Source: Pseudoduganella namucuonensis
GTDB taxonomy: Bacteria > Pseudomonadota > Gammaproteobacteria > Burkholderiales > Burkholderiaceae_D
DNA: 64,000 bases
Assembly (NCBI RefSeq): GCF_900116645.1
Contig: NZ_FPBO01000017.1
Span: 98,136 to 162,135, forward strand
Reading direction: 5' to 3'
In this document: positions 17,370 to 26,363 of the stretch, in pieces
Layout of the letters: each line of letters opens with the position of its first letter
How positions within the stretch are numbered: the first letter of the stretch is position 1
The notes under the pieces: model-generated
The model's input: the letters and a program-made list of their open reading frames with translations, nothing else
Database searches by the model: none
Told to the model about the DNA's origin: nothing
Program-made: the position numbers and the translations under genes

Positions 17370-17831
17370 CTACTTCTTGCGAGTTAGTGTTGGGCGCGTG
17401 CCACTGGTGGGCGTTTCACCCGGCGGGCTAACATCGACGATGCGAACGGTGATGGACGTTTCAAGTCGATAAGGGACACGTACATTGGGCCCTTTGAAAT
17501 CTTTGGTGTTGCGAGTGATGAGGGTTAAGCCTTTGATTTTGGCGGTCGCGGCAATAATGGCGTCGGGGAGCGAAATTTTTGGTCCAATCCGCCGCCGCTC
17601 CGCTACCAGCGCTGCAGCGGCTTGCATGATCTCGGCGTCGATTTCGATGATCTCCAACCCGAATTCAGCCATGAACGCGTCAAACCGTGGAATCTCATCC
17701 GCGTTCGCGCCCCCATAGAGCTCCATCCAGGTAATGGCGCTGATGGCTGGGCCATCCCAGTACGCCAGTTCCGCCAATGCCTCTGGGTAGTTTTTGCTCC
17801 AGTCGATCAGGATATTGGTGTCGAAAAGCAC
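17370..17831 (-). CDS. vapC: PIN-domain toxin VapC
   Basis: 153-residue PIN ribonuclease toxin. The acidic active-site residues are visible: Asp4 (LFDTN), Glu in WMELYGG and Asp in LPDAIIAATA; the family's LITRNTKDF segment follows. The start is a GTG (17829-17831) overlapping the antitoxin stop by one base (TAGTG), typical translational coupling. About 25 residues extend beyond the usual end (after VRVPYRL). The region is clearly less GC-biased than its neighbours, consistent with transfer. Confidence 0.88.
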   Translation of the reverse strand: MLFDTNILIDWSKNYPEALAELAYWDGPAISAITWMELYGGANADEIPRFDAFMAEFGLEIIEIDAEIMQAAAALVAERRRIGPKISLPDAIIAATAKIKGLTLITRNTKDFKGPNVRVPYRLETSITVRIVDVSPPGETPTSGTRPTLTRKK

Positions 17832-18037
17832 TAGCGCCTTTCAGCCCTCAATTCGCGCTGGTATTCCAAGCCGTCGGCAGGAATGTCCGACCGGTCCGAC
17901 CAGATGCCGGCCACTTTTTTAAGGGCGACCATACGGCGAGCTCGGCGAGCTTCAACTGTGTCCTCAACGGCAGGGCCTTCATCAGTGGCCGCGTCGACCA
18001 ATTGATGATGGTCCAGCGAATGTCTCAATATGGCCAT
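17831..18037 (-). CDS. vapB: VapB-family antitoxin
   Basis: 68-residue partner of the PIN toxin. The N-terminal part (MAILRHSLDHHQLVDAAT) is the presumed DNA-binding/dimerisation half; the C-terminus (VAGIWSDRSDIPADGLEY, ending RELRAERR) is the toxin-binding segment common to VapB antitoxins of this type. The ATG at 18037 follows GGGAGG by 6 nt; an in-frame start 21 nt upstream lacks this. It precedes vapC and overlaps it by 1 nt. Autoregulation is expected but no operator was identified with confidence. Confidence 0.82.
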   Translation of the reverse strand: MAILRHSLDHHQLVDAATDEGPAVEDTVEARRARRMVALKKVAGIWSDRSDIPADGLEYQRELRAERR

Positions 18038-18117
18038 GGCAGACCTCCCAATAAGCATCTACGTTGCAGTTAGTGTAGCGTGTATCAGGTTCAGTGTCGC
18101 CGAGCGCCTCCTCAGCA

Positions 18118-18633
18118 TTACTTATCCATATCGGCCGTCCAATCCCCCGACTTCCCGCCATGCTTCTCCATCACGCGGATGTCGCCCATCACCATGCCCC
18201 GGTCGACGGCCTTGCACATGTCGTACACGGTGAGCAGGCCGACCTGCACGGCCGTCAGCGCTTCCATTTCGACGCCGGTTTTGCCATGGGTTTCCACCTG
18301 CGCCGTGCAATGCACGCTGGACGTGGCCTCGTCGGCGGTCAGGTCGACCTTCACGCGCGTCAGCGCCAGCGGGTGGCACAAGGGGATAAGGTCGCTGGTG
18401 CGCTTGGCGCCCATGATGGCGGCGATGCGCGCGATACCCAGCACGTCACCCTTCTTGGCCGTTCCCGATACAATAATCGCCAGTGTCTCCGGCTTCATGC
18501 GGATGCTGCCGCTGGCGACCGCGACGCGGTGGGTTTCCTGCTTGGCGCCGACATCGACCATGTGCGCCTGGCCGGTGGAATCGAAGTGGGTGAGACCCGC
18601 GTTTGGCGCCGGGTCTTGGGTGGAGCTGTTCAT
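18118..18633 (-). CDS. moaC: Cyclic pyranopterin monophosphate synthase MoaC
   Basis: 171-residue MoaC, which with MoaA converts GTP to cyclic pyranopterin monophosphate in molybdenum cofactor synthesis. Conserved blocks are HMVDVGAKQET, IPLCHPLALT and VEMEALTAV, with the catalytic KHGGKSGDW at the C-terminus. The ATG at 18633 is preferred over an in-frame ATG 39 nt upstream because the family starts near the FDSTGQAHMVDV region. Divergent from the M48 protease gene, with 45 bp between starts; other moa genes are not in the window. Confidence 0.96.
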   Translation of the reverse strand: MNSSTQDPAPNAGLTHFDSTGQAHMVDVGAKQETHRVAVASGSIRMKPETLAIIVSGTAKKGDVLGIARIAAIMGAKRTSDLIPLCHPLALTRVKVDLTADEATSSVHCTAQVETHGKTGVEMEALTAVQVGLLTVYDMCKAVDRGMVMGDIRVMEKHGGKSGDWTADMDK

Positions 18634-18678
18634 GTATAGTGGAAGTCCGTAGCTGGTGTTGACAGGTATCATATCACC

Positions 18679-20244
18679 GTGAAATCAAAACGTTGCCCCT
18701 CCCGCCTGATAGTCTCCCTGGCCCTTTCCCTCTTGTTCGCCGCGCCCCCGGGCATGGCGCAGATGATGCCGTCCAAGCCGCTGAACCTGCCCAACCTGGG
18801 CGACACGGAACGGCAGGAGCTGTCGCCGCTCATCGAGCGCAAGCTGGGCGAGGAGATCATGTATGACATCCGCAGCAACAAGGATTACCTGGACGACGCG
18901 CCCATCACCGAATACCTGAACAGCCTGGGCTCGACGCTGGTGTCGGCCCACCCGGGCGCGCGCGGCGAGGCCAGCTTCAACTACTTCTTCTTCGCCGTGC
19001 GCGACGGCCAGCTGAACGCGTTCGCGCTGCCGGGCGGCTTCATCGCGGTGCACTCGGCGCTGCTGCTGGCGGCGCAGACGGAATCGGAACTGGCGTCCGT
19101 GCTGGGACACGAGATCGGCCACGTCGCCCAGCGCCACATCGCGCGCCAGCTCGGGCAGCAGAAGCAGGACGCGCTGATTCCGCTGGCGGCCATGATCCTG
19201 GCGGTGCTGGCCGCCAAGTCGAACACGGACGCGGCGATGGGCGTGATGATGGGCGGCCAGGGCCTGGCCATCCAGCGCCAGCTCAACTTCGGCCGCGACG
19301 CCGAGCGCGAGGCGGACCGGGTCGGCTTCCAGATCCTGGGCGAGGCCGGTTTCGACACCAGCGGCATGGTCGGCTTTTTCCAGCGCATGCAGGCGGCCAG
19401 CCGTTCGCACAGCGACCTGGTGCCGGCCTACCTGCTGACCCACCCGCTGACCACCGAACGCATCGCCGACATCCAGGCCCGCATCCGCGAGCAGCCCTAC
19501 AAGCAGCGGCTGGACAGCCTGGAGTTCTATCTGGTGCGTTCGCGCGCGCGCGTGCTGCAGGACGAGAGTTCGCAGGGCCTGGCCGAATCCATGCAGTATT
19601 TCCAGGGCCAGATCGAGCAGGACAGCCGCCAGCAGAAGACGGCCGGCCAGTACGGCATGGCGTTCGCGATGTACAAGAAGCGCGACTGGGCCGCCGCGCA
19701 GGGCTGGCTGGACAAGGCGCGCGCGACCATCGAGGCGCCGCCGCCGAAGGGCACCTTCAGCCCGGGCAAGCGCGACACGGCGCCGGCCGTGTTCACCAGT
19801 TTGTCGCTGGACATCAAGCTGGGGCAGGAATCGAATCAGGAGGCGATCGCGGCGGCGCTGGCCGAGGCCTCGGCCGCGCACCTGACGTTCCCGCTGTCGC
19901 GCGGCATCACGCACCAGTACGCGGAGGCGATGCTGGCGTCCGGCAAGCACGAGGAGGCGGCGCGCTTCCTGCGCGAGCAGGCGCAGCTGTACCGCGAGGA
20001 GCCAGAGTTGCAGGACTTGCTGGCCAAGGCCTATTCCAAGCAGGGCAAGATGGCCTTGCAGCACATGGCGCTGGCGGAGTCGTACATGCTGCAGGGCGGC
20101 ACGCTGGCGGCGCTGGACCAGCTGGCGCTGGCGCGCAAATCGAGCGACGCGTCGTTCTACGACCAGGCCCAGATCGACGCGCGCGAACGCGATTTCAAGC
20201 AGCGCCGCAAGGACGCGATGGGCGACAAGTACAAAGAGCCGTAG
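18679..20244 (+). CDS. M48 family metalloprotease with TPR region (BepA-like)
   Basis: 521-residue exported zinc protease. The signal peptide (SLALSLLFAAPPGMAQ) is followed by an M48 domain with HEIGH at residues 144-148 as zinc ligands and catalytic Glu, and a third ligand in GRDAEREADRVGF. The C-terminal half is helical, with TPR-like repeats (YAEAMLASGKHEEAARFL). This matches periplasmic BepA/YfgC, which helps assemble or degrade outer-membrane proteins. The start is a GTG at 18679 without a good Shine-Dalgarno, only 45 bp from moaC, so the start is the least certain part. Confidence 0.88.
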   Translation: MKSKRCPSRLIVSLALSLLFAAPPGMAQMMPSKPLNLPNLGDTERQELSPLIERKLGEEIMYDIRSNKDYLDDAPITEYLNSLGSTLVSAHPGARGEASFNYFFFAVRDGQLNAFALPGGFIAVHSALLLAAQTESELASVLGHEIGHVAQRHIARQLGQQKQDALIPLAAMILAVLAAKSNTDAAMGVMMGGQGLAIQRQLNFGRDAEREADRVGFQILGEAGFDTSGMVGFFQRMQAASRSHSDLVPAYLLTHPLTTERIADIQARIREQPYKQRLDSLEFYLVRSRARVLQDESSQGLAESMQYFQGQIEQDSRQQKTAGQYGMAFAMYKKRDWAAAQGWLDKARATIEAPPPKGTFSPGKRDTAPAVFTSLSLDIKLGQESNQEAIAAALAEASAAHLTFPLSRGITHQYAEAMLASGKHEEAARFLREQAQLYREEPELQDLLAKAYSKQGKMALQHMALAESYMLQGGTLAALDQLALARKSSDASFYDQAQIDARERDFKQRRKDAMGDKYKEP

Positions 20245-20284
20245 CAAGCATGCCCTCATCAAGGACTCAGGCAAGGAATGCCGG

Positions 20285-21376
20285 ATGAGCACCGGCGACG
20301 GTATCGCCCGGCTGCGCGCGCTATTGGCGGCCGAGGCGCGCGCCTTGTTGGCCGTCAACGCCAGCGACCGCCTCTGGCAGATGCCCTTCGCCGCCGCGCT
20401 GGCCACCGGCCTGCCGCTGCTGGCGGGCGCCTGGTTCGGCAATCTGGAACACGGCCTGGTCGCCTCGCTGGGCGGCATGGTCTTCCTGTATTGCCCGCAC
20501 ACGCCGATGTCGCACCGCATGGTGCTGCTGCTGGCCGGCGCCTTCGGCATGACGGCCAGCTACGCGCTGGGCATGCTCAGCCATCTGGTGCCGGCGCTGA
20601 TGATGCCGATGCTGACCTTCATCGCCATCGTCGTCACCATGATCTGCCGCTTTTACCAGCTGGGGCCGCCGGGCAGCCTGTTCTTCATCATGGCCGCCGC
20701 CATCGGCGCGTACACGCCCACCGCGCTGGCGGAGATACCGCGCATGGTGGGCCTGTGCGCGCTGGGGAGTTTGCTGGCCTGCGTCGTCGCGTTCTTCTAC
20801 AGCCTGCTGTCGTTGCGGCTGCGCCCGGCGGACCCGGTGCGCCCCCTGCCCGAACCCGGCTTCGATTTCGTGGTCTTCGATTCCGTGGTGATCGGCGTGT
20901 TCGTCGGCGGATCGCTGGCCCTGGCCCAGGCGCTGGGCATGGAGAAGGCTTACTGGGCGCCGATCAGTTGCCTGGCCGTGATGCAGGCGCAGACCCTGCG
21001 CGCCCTGTGGACCAAGCAGCTGCAACGCGTGCTGGGCACGGCGCTGGGCCTGGCGCTGGCCTGGGCGCTGTTGCTGCTGCCATTGGACGCGTGGCGGATT
21101 TCGCTGGTCATGATGCTGCTGACCTTCATTATCGAAATGATGGTCGTGCGCCACTATGGCTTGGCGGTCCTGTTCATCACGCCGATGACCATCCTGCTGG
21201 CGGAGGCGGCCACGCTGGGGCATGGCGCGGGCGCGGGGCTGGTCGCCGCGCGCTTCGCCGACACCGTGCTGGGTTGCCTGGTGGGACTGGCCGGTGGCGT
21301 ATGCCTGCATGGTCCGCGTTTCCGCGCGGTGGCGGGCGGGGCGCTGCGCAGGGGGCTGGGGAAGTTGTCGCCCTAG
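20285..21376 (+). CDS. FUSC family inner-membrane protein
   Basis: 363-residue membrane protein with about ten hydrophobic helices in two blocks (residues ~30-180 and ~205-345) around a short hydrophilic linker containing RLRPADPVRPLPEPGF. The second block has FUSC-type sequence (GMEKAYWAPISCLAVMQ, RVLGTALGLALAW). FUSC proteins relate to AaeB and aromatic-acid efflux, but the substrate cannot be inferred here. It starts 40 bp after the M48 gene and converges with the next gene with a 12-bp gap. Confidence 0.85.
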   Translation: MSTGDGIARLRALLAAEARALLAVNASDRLWQMPFAAALATGLPLLAGAWFGNLEHGLVASLGGMVFLYCPHTPMSHRMVLLLAGAFGMTASYALGMLSHLVPALMMPMLTFIAIVVTMICRFYQLGPPGSLFFIMAAAIGAYTPTALAEIPRMVGLCALGSLLACVVAFFYSLLSLRLRPADPVRPLPEPGFDFVVFDSVVIGVFVGGSLALAQALGMEKAYWAPISCLAVMQAQTLRALWTKQLQRVLGTALGLALAWALLLLPLDAWRISLVMMLLTFIIEMMVVRHYGLAVLFITPMTILLAEAATLGHGAGAGLVAARFADTVLGCLVGLAGGVCLHGPRFRAVAGGALRRGLGKLSP

Positions 21377-21388
21377 CGTGGGGCAGGG

Positions 21389-22051
21389 TCAGGCGGCGGG
21401 CAGGCGCTGGAAGTTGAAGCGCGAGGGGATGTCTTCGCTGCGCAGATGCTGGACGGGGATGTCGCGCCCGCCCGCGCGCAGCACCAGCGGCGCGGAAACC
21501 GGGGACAGACCCCGGTTCGGCGCCGCGTCCGTGGCCGGCGCCGTCCGATCCGGGGTCTGTCCCCGGGTGGCGTCGGCTGCGGATAGCCAGGCGAGCAGGG
21601 CGTCGTCGCCGGCGGGCCGGCCGCCGATTTCCAGGCGTTCCATCGCCTGCGCCATGTCGCGGTCGTCGAGCTGGGCCACGGTATCCCCTTGTCGCAGCAC
21701 CAGCTCGCCGGCCTCCGTCAGCCACGCGGCCTCGGGCGCGAACGCGGCGCCGGTGTGCAGCGCGAAGCCGGCCGCCGGATCGGTGCGCGCCACGAACGGC
21801 GTGGTTTCCAGGTTCAGGTACACGCGCTGCGGGCCGTTCTGGAAATACCAGCAGCCGCGCTCGTCACTGCCGTAATTGCGCACGATAAAGCCGACCAGCG
21901 CCGGATTGCTCAGCTTGTCGCCCGCCAGTCCAAGTTGCTGCGCGCGCTCGTCGCGCATACGCCAGTTGCCGCGCGCGTCCAGCCCCAGCCAGCCGTAACA
22001 GTTGGGCACGTTCGGCCATTTGGCCATGGCCTGTTTGACGATGTCATCCAT
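21389..22051 (-). CDS. Conserved protein, DUF2946-like, carrying an in-frame REP element
   Basis: 220-residue cytoplasmic protein. The N-terminus (MDDIVKQAMAKWPNVPNCYG and WLGLDARGNWRMRDERA) and FQNGPQRVYLNLETTPFVAR match a beta-proteobacterial family that I recall as DUF2946, without certainty. Function unknown. Residues ~162-184 (RGQTPDRTAPATDAAP and neighbours) are encoded by a perfect palindromic repeat (21499-21566) that keeps the frame, in what looks like a linker between domains. The ATG at 22051 lies 3 nt beyond the stop of the YheT hydrolase, so the two are co-transcribed. Confidence 0.75.
   Translation of the reverse strand: MDDIVKQAMAKWPNVPNCYGWLGLDARGNWRMRDERAQQLGLAGDKLSNPALVGFIVRNYGSDERGCWYFQNGPQRVYLNLETTPFVARTDPAAGFALHTGAAFAPEAAWLTEAGELVLRQGDTVAQLDDRDMAQAMERLEIGGRPAGDDALLAWLSAADATRGQTPDRTAPATDAAPNRGLSPVSAPLVLRAGGRDIPVQHLRSEDIPSRFNFQRLPAA
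21499..21566. repeat. REP-like palindromic element, long type, copy B, inside a CDS
   Basis: Perfect 17-bp inverted repeat CCGGGGACAGACCCCGG (21499-21515) / CCGGGGTCTGTCCCCGG (21550-21566). The 34-bp interior forms a second stem, CGGCGCC / GGCGCCG. AAA precedes it, as in copy A. Its 68 bp lie wholly within the 21389-22051 reading frame without a stop. Confidence 0.75.
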
Positions 22052-22054
22052 GTT

Positions 22055-23047
22055 TCACGCTTCGCACGAGTGGTCGGAGCGCGCCGCCTTGCCAGCGGTC
22101 GCGTCTTCCAGGAATTGGATCAGCCGCCGCGGCAGCCAATTGAGGTGGCCGGGCGGGCCGCCGGCGGCGAAGCCCACATGGCCGCCCGCCTCAGGATAAT
22201 CCAGAACCACGCTGGACGCCGCTTTGCGTGGCAAGTGGATGCCGGGCAGGAAGGGATCGTTCTGCGCGTTGAGCACCAGGGTGGGCACGGTGATGTCGGG
22301 CAGCACGTGCTTGGCGCTGGCGCGGTCCCAGTAGTCGTCGGTGTCGCGGTAGCCGTGCAGCGGCGCGGTCACCACGTTGTCGAAGGCGTACAGGTCGTTG
22401 GCCGCCATCAGCGCCTCCAGGTCGAACAGGCCGGGGAACTGCTTGAGCTTGGCCACGCACTTCGGTTTCAGCGTGTTCAGGAACATGCGCGTGTAGAAGC
22501 GGTTGAAGCCGCGCGACAGCGCGTCGCCGCCGCGCGCCAGGTCCAGCGGGGCGGACACGGAGCAGGCGGCGTCCACGAACTCGGCCTGGTGCTGCGATTC
22601 GCCCAGCCAGCGCAGCAGCGCGTTGCCGCCCAGCGAGACGCCGGCCACGTAGAAGCGGCTGCACGCGCCATCCCTGGCGCGCGGGTGCAGGCGGCGGATG
22701 ATCCAGTCCAGCTCGACGGCGTCGCCGGAGTGGTAGAAGCGGGGCGCCAGGTTGGGCTCGCCCGAGCAGCCGCGGAAGTGCGGCACCGCGCCGGACCAGC
22801 CGCGCGCGGCCACGTCGGCCATCAGGGCGCGCGCGTAGTGGCTGTCGGACGAGCCCTCCAGGCCGTGGAACAGCGCCACGAAGGGCTGGCCGGGCTGGCC
22901 GTCGACGAAGTCGACGTCGATGAAATCGCCGTCCGGCGCCTGCCAGCGCTCGCGTCGGAAGGGCACGCTCGGCTTGGCGATGCAGGTGGCCGGGTAGATC
23001 GTTTGCAGATGGCCGGTGGGCAACCAGAGTGGGGCGGTGTATTTCAT
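22055..23047 (-). CDS. Alpha/beta hydrolase, YheT family
   Basis: 330-residue hydrolase of the YheT/ABHD1-3 family. The family N-terminus WLPTGHLQTIYP is present; the oxyanion region is LFHGLEGSSDSHYAR, the nucleophile Ser138 lies in GVSLGGN, Asp in NAQNDPFLP and His in GGHVGF. No signal peptide. The physiological substrate of the family is poorly known; members hydrolyse short-chain esters. A REP-like element ends 11 bp upstream of the ATG, so no Shine-Dalgarno is seen. The DUF2946-like gene follows 3 nt after its stop. Confidence 0.9.
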   Translation of the reverse strand: MKYTAPLWLPTGHLQTIYPATCIAKPSVPFRRERWQAPDGDFIDVDFVDGQPGQPFVALFHGLEGSSDSHYARALMADVAARGWSGAVPHFRGCSGEPNLAPRFYHSGDAVELDWIIRRLHPRARDGACSRFYVAGVSLGGNALLRWLGESQHQAEFVDAACSVSAPLDLARGGDALSRGFNRFYTRMFLNTLKPKCVAKLKQFPGLFDLEALMAANDLYAFDNVVTAPLHGYRDTDDYWDRASAKHVLPDITVPTLVLNAQNDPFLPGIHLPRKAASSVVLDYPEAGGHVGFAAGGPPGHLNWLPRRLIQFLEDATAGKAARSDHSCEA

Positions 23048-23057
23048 GGTGTCAATA

Positions 23058-23118
23058 AACCAAAGGCGAATTCAGGGGTCAGACCCGTTGGGTCTGACCC
23101 CGGCAGTTGCGGTTGGTT
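23058..23118. repeat. REP-like palindromic element, short type, copy C
   Basis: Perfect core GGGGTCAGACCC (23075-23086), 3-nt loop, GGGTCTGACCCC (23090-23101), within a longer imperfect palindrome starting AACCAAAGGCGA and ending GCGGTTGGTT. It fills the gap between the stop of the NTF2-like gene (23120) and the start of the YheT gene (23047), both on the minus strand. Confidence 0.8.
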
Positions 23119-23119
23119 T

Positions 23120-23539
23120 TCAATGCAGTATCTGCGCGGGGTTCTGCAATGGTACGGGACCCGGCGCGACCGACACGTGATGCAGCACAATGCGCCAGCC
23201 CTTCGGCGTCTTGATATAGACATTGCTGGCGACCAGGTGCGCCGGCTCGCCGCTGGCGGCCGTCACACCCTCCACCACGGAGTGGATGGAACTCATCAGA
23301 TTATGCGTCTCGTGCAGCAGCGAGGGCATGATGTGCAGCCCGCCGTGCTCGAGGATGATGCCCCACGATTCGCGGATCGCGCGGTGGCCCACCAGGCGCG
23401 GTCCGCCCGGATGGATGCAGACGATCTCGTCGTCGTCGGCCCACAGCGCCATCAAGGCGTCCAGGTCGGCCCGGTTCAGCGCGTCGTAGAAAGCGGCTTC
23501 GACTTCCGTGGCGCTGCCGTTCAACTGCTTCTTCTTCAT
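23120..23539 (-). CDS. NTF2-like / SnoaL-type protein
   Basis: 139-residue protein with an NTF2-like cone fold: AAFYDALNRADLDALMALW, then EIVCIHPGGPRLVGHRAIRE and a C-terminal strand pair (KTPKGWRIVLHHVSVAP). Such SnoaL-like proteins bind small molecules or act as isomerase-like enzymes; no specific activity can be assigned. The ATG at 23539 follows CCGGAG. It lies 26 bp downstream of the zinc-finger gene; a REP-like element follows its stop immediately. Confidence 0.85.
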   Translation of the reverse strand: MKKKQLNGSATEVEAAFYDALNRADLDALMALWADDDEIVCIHPGGPRLVGHRAIRESWGIILEHGGLHIMPSLLHETHNLMSSIHSVVEGVTAASGEPAHLVASNVYIKTPKGWRIVLHHVSVAPGPVPLQNPAQILH

Positions 23540-23565
23540 AGTCGCTCCGGGCCGGCGGCTGCTCG

Positions 23566-23772
23566 TTAGTGGTGGGAAACCACGGTGCCCGGTTTCAGGC
23601 GGTAGGCGGTGCCGCAGTACGGGCACTTGGCCTGGCCGTCGTGGTTGAAATCCAAAAATACGCGCGGGTGCGAGGACCACAGTGGCATGGCTGGATTCGG
23701 GCAGTGCGCCGGCAGGTCTTTTCCTTCCAGCTCAACTGCGGCTGCGGCCGCTGGCGTGGTGGCGTTGGTCAT
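23566..23772 (-). CDS. Small zinc-finger protein (NDUFS6/zf-CHCC type)
   Basis: 68-residue protein with the pattern of the zf-CHCC family: His-Cys in AHCPNP, His in SHPRVFLDFNHDG and two Cys in KCPYCGTAYRL. The Ala-rich N-terminus is variable. The mitochondrial relative NDUFS6 is an accessory subunit of complex I. In betaproteobacteria such short proteins stand alone, so a respiratory role is only a possibility. First gene of the small minus-strand group zinc finger, NTF2-like, YheT, DUF2946-like. Confidence 0.85.
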   Translation of the reverse strand: MTNATTPAAAAAVELEGKDLPAHCPNPAMPLWSSHPRVFLDFNHDGQAKCPYCGTAYRLKPGTVVSHH

Positions 23773-23922
23773 CTTTGCTTTCTCCGGAAAACTATAGCTA
23801 AAACACCGATTTTAACGGATTCGCGCAGTCAACAAAAATCATCGGTAAAATAGCGCCTGATAAAAGCACCGGCCAGCGCAATCGTTTTCAGTACGATAAG
23901 ACGCGTGTGGCTGGAAAACCAC

Positions 23923-24663
23923 ATGACCGAACCCCAGCCCGCGCCCCCCGCAGTAGACGATCCCGAAAAAGCCGCCTGGCGCGAAGGCGTGAAAACCGGC
24001 ATGCCGACCCTGTTCGGCATCGGCGCCTGGGGATTGGTGGTGGGCGTGGCCATGATCAAGAGCGGCCTGAGCGTCCCCCAGGCCTTCGGCATGACCCTGA
24101 TGGCCTTCGCCGGTTCCGCGCAACTGGCCTCGCTGCCGCTGATCGCGGCCGGCGCGCCGATCTGGGTGGTGTTCTGCACCGCCATCGCCGTCAACCTGCG
24201 CTTCGTGATCTTCTCCGCCCTGCTGGCCCCCCATTTCTCCCATCTGCCGCTGCGCCAGCGCTTCATCCTTGGCTATTGCTCCGGCGACCTGACCGCCGCG
24301 CTGTTCCTGCAAAAATACCCGACCGACGCGCCCGTGCCCGGCAAGGCCGCCTTCCTCAAGGGCCTGATGTACCCGAACTGGATCTCCTGGCAGGTCGGCT
24401 CCATCGCCGGCATCCTGCTGGGCAGCACCGTGCCGGCCGAATGGGGCCTGGGCTTCGCCGGCACGCTGGCCATCGTCTGCATCATGGTGCCGCTGGTGAT
24501 GAACCGTCCCGCCCTGGCCGGTGTCGCGGTGGCCGGCGCGGTGGCCGTGGCCCTGGTGGGCCTGCCGTACAAACTGGGCTTGCTGGCCGCCATCGTGGTC
24601 GGCATGCTGGCCGCCATGGCGGTCGACGAACTGGCGGCGAAAAGGGCGCACAAGCATGGCTGA
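23923..24663 (+). CDS. azlC: AzlC family branched-chain amino acid exporter subunit
   Basis: 246-residue inner-membrane protein of the AzlC family, with GVKTGMPTLFGIGAWGLVVG at the N-terminus and the conserved AFAGSAQLASLPLI and NLRFVIFSALLAPHF blocks. AzlC with AzlD exports branched-chain amino acids in Bacillus and E. coli (YgaZH). The ATG at 23923 starts MTEPQPAPP; an in-frame start 18 nt earlier is less likely. TAAAATAGCG at 23846-23855 may be a -10 region. The stop overlaps the azlD start by 8 bp. Confidence 0.9.
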   Translation: MTEPQPAPPAVDDPEKAAWREGVKTGMPTLFGIGAWGLVVGVAMIKSGLSVPQAFGMTLMAFAGSAQLASLPLIAAGAPIWVVFCTAIAVNLRFVIFSALLAPHFSHLPLRQRFILGYCSGDLTAALFLQKYPTDAPVPGKAAFLKGLMYPNWISWQVGSIAGILLGSTVPAEWGLGFAGTLAIVCIMVPLVMNRPALAGVAVAGAVAVALVGLPYKLGLLAAIVVGMLAAMAVDELAAKRAHKHG

Positions 24664-24988
24664 CTGGGAAATCTGGGCCACCATCGTCGCCCTGGCCGTC
24701 GCCACGGCCGCCACGCGCGCCTCGTTCTGGGTGGTCGGGCACCACATCAACATCCCGAAACGGGTGCAGGAAATGCTGCGCTACGCGCCCGGCTGCGCGC
24801 TGGCCGCCATCGTCGCGCCGGACTTGCTGCTGGACGGCGCCGGCCAGGTGCACCTGGCCCTGGACAACCTGAAACTGGTGTCCGGCGTGCTGGCGATCGC
24901 CTTCTACCTGCTCCGCCGCAACATGCTGGAAACCATCATTTTCGGCATGGCGGTGTTCACAGCGCTCAGACTGTTGCACGTTTTCTAA
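24656..24988 (+). CDS. azlD: AzlD family branched-chain amino acid exporter subunit
   Basis: 110-residue membrane protein with about three or four helices and the AzlD signature (ALAVATAATRASFWV, RYAPGCALAAIVAPDLL). Partner of AzlC in one exporter. The ATG at 24656 lies inside the end of azlC (ATGGCTGA), giving translational coupling. Confidence 0.88.
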   Translation: MADWEIWATIVALAVATAATRASFWVVGHHINIPKRVQEMLRYAPGCALAAIVAPDLLLDGAGQVHLALDNLKLVSGVLAIAFYLLRRNMLETIIFGMAVFTALRLLHVF

Positions 24989-25011
24989 GGGATTCGATTG
25001 CCGCGTTGCGG

Positions 25012-25017
25012 TAAAAT
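25012..25017 (+). promoter_or_regulatory. Putative -10 of pgk (TAAAATAGCG)
   Basis: TAAAAT followed by AGCG, 34 bp upstream of the pgk ATG. The same TAAAAT(A/G)GCG string precedes azlC and tcdA in this window. No convincing -35 is seen. Confidence 0.4.
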
Positions 25018-25051
25018 AGCGATCTTTCCAACATTCATCTCCTGGGTAGCC

Positions 25052-26263
<1,212 letters not shown>

Positions 26264-26266
26264 TAC

Positions 26267-26327
26267 AACCCAAGGCAACTTATGGGGTCGGACCCGCCGG
26301 GTCTGACCCCGGCCTTTGCCGCTGGTT
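26267..26327. repeat. REP-like palindromic element, short type, copy D
   Basis: Core GGGGTCGGACCC (26284-26295), 3-nt loop, GGGTCTGACCCC (26299-26310), one mismatched pair, within outer arms AACCCAAGGCAA and TTGCCGCTGGTT. It begins 3 bp after the pgk stop and ends 36 bp before the pyk start, on the same strand order stop-element-start as copies C and E. Confidence 0.8.
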
Positions 26328-26363
26328 TCAAGTTCTGATCCGCCCCTCACGCTAAGGAACTCT

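Noticed and set aside
18659..18664. TTGACA upstream of the M48 protease as a -35 element
   Set aside because: A 17-bp spacer would place the -10 inside the coding region, with no TATAAT-like hexamer there.
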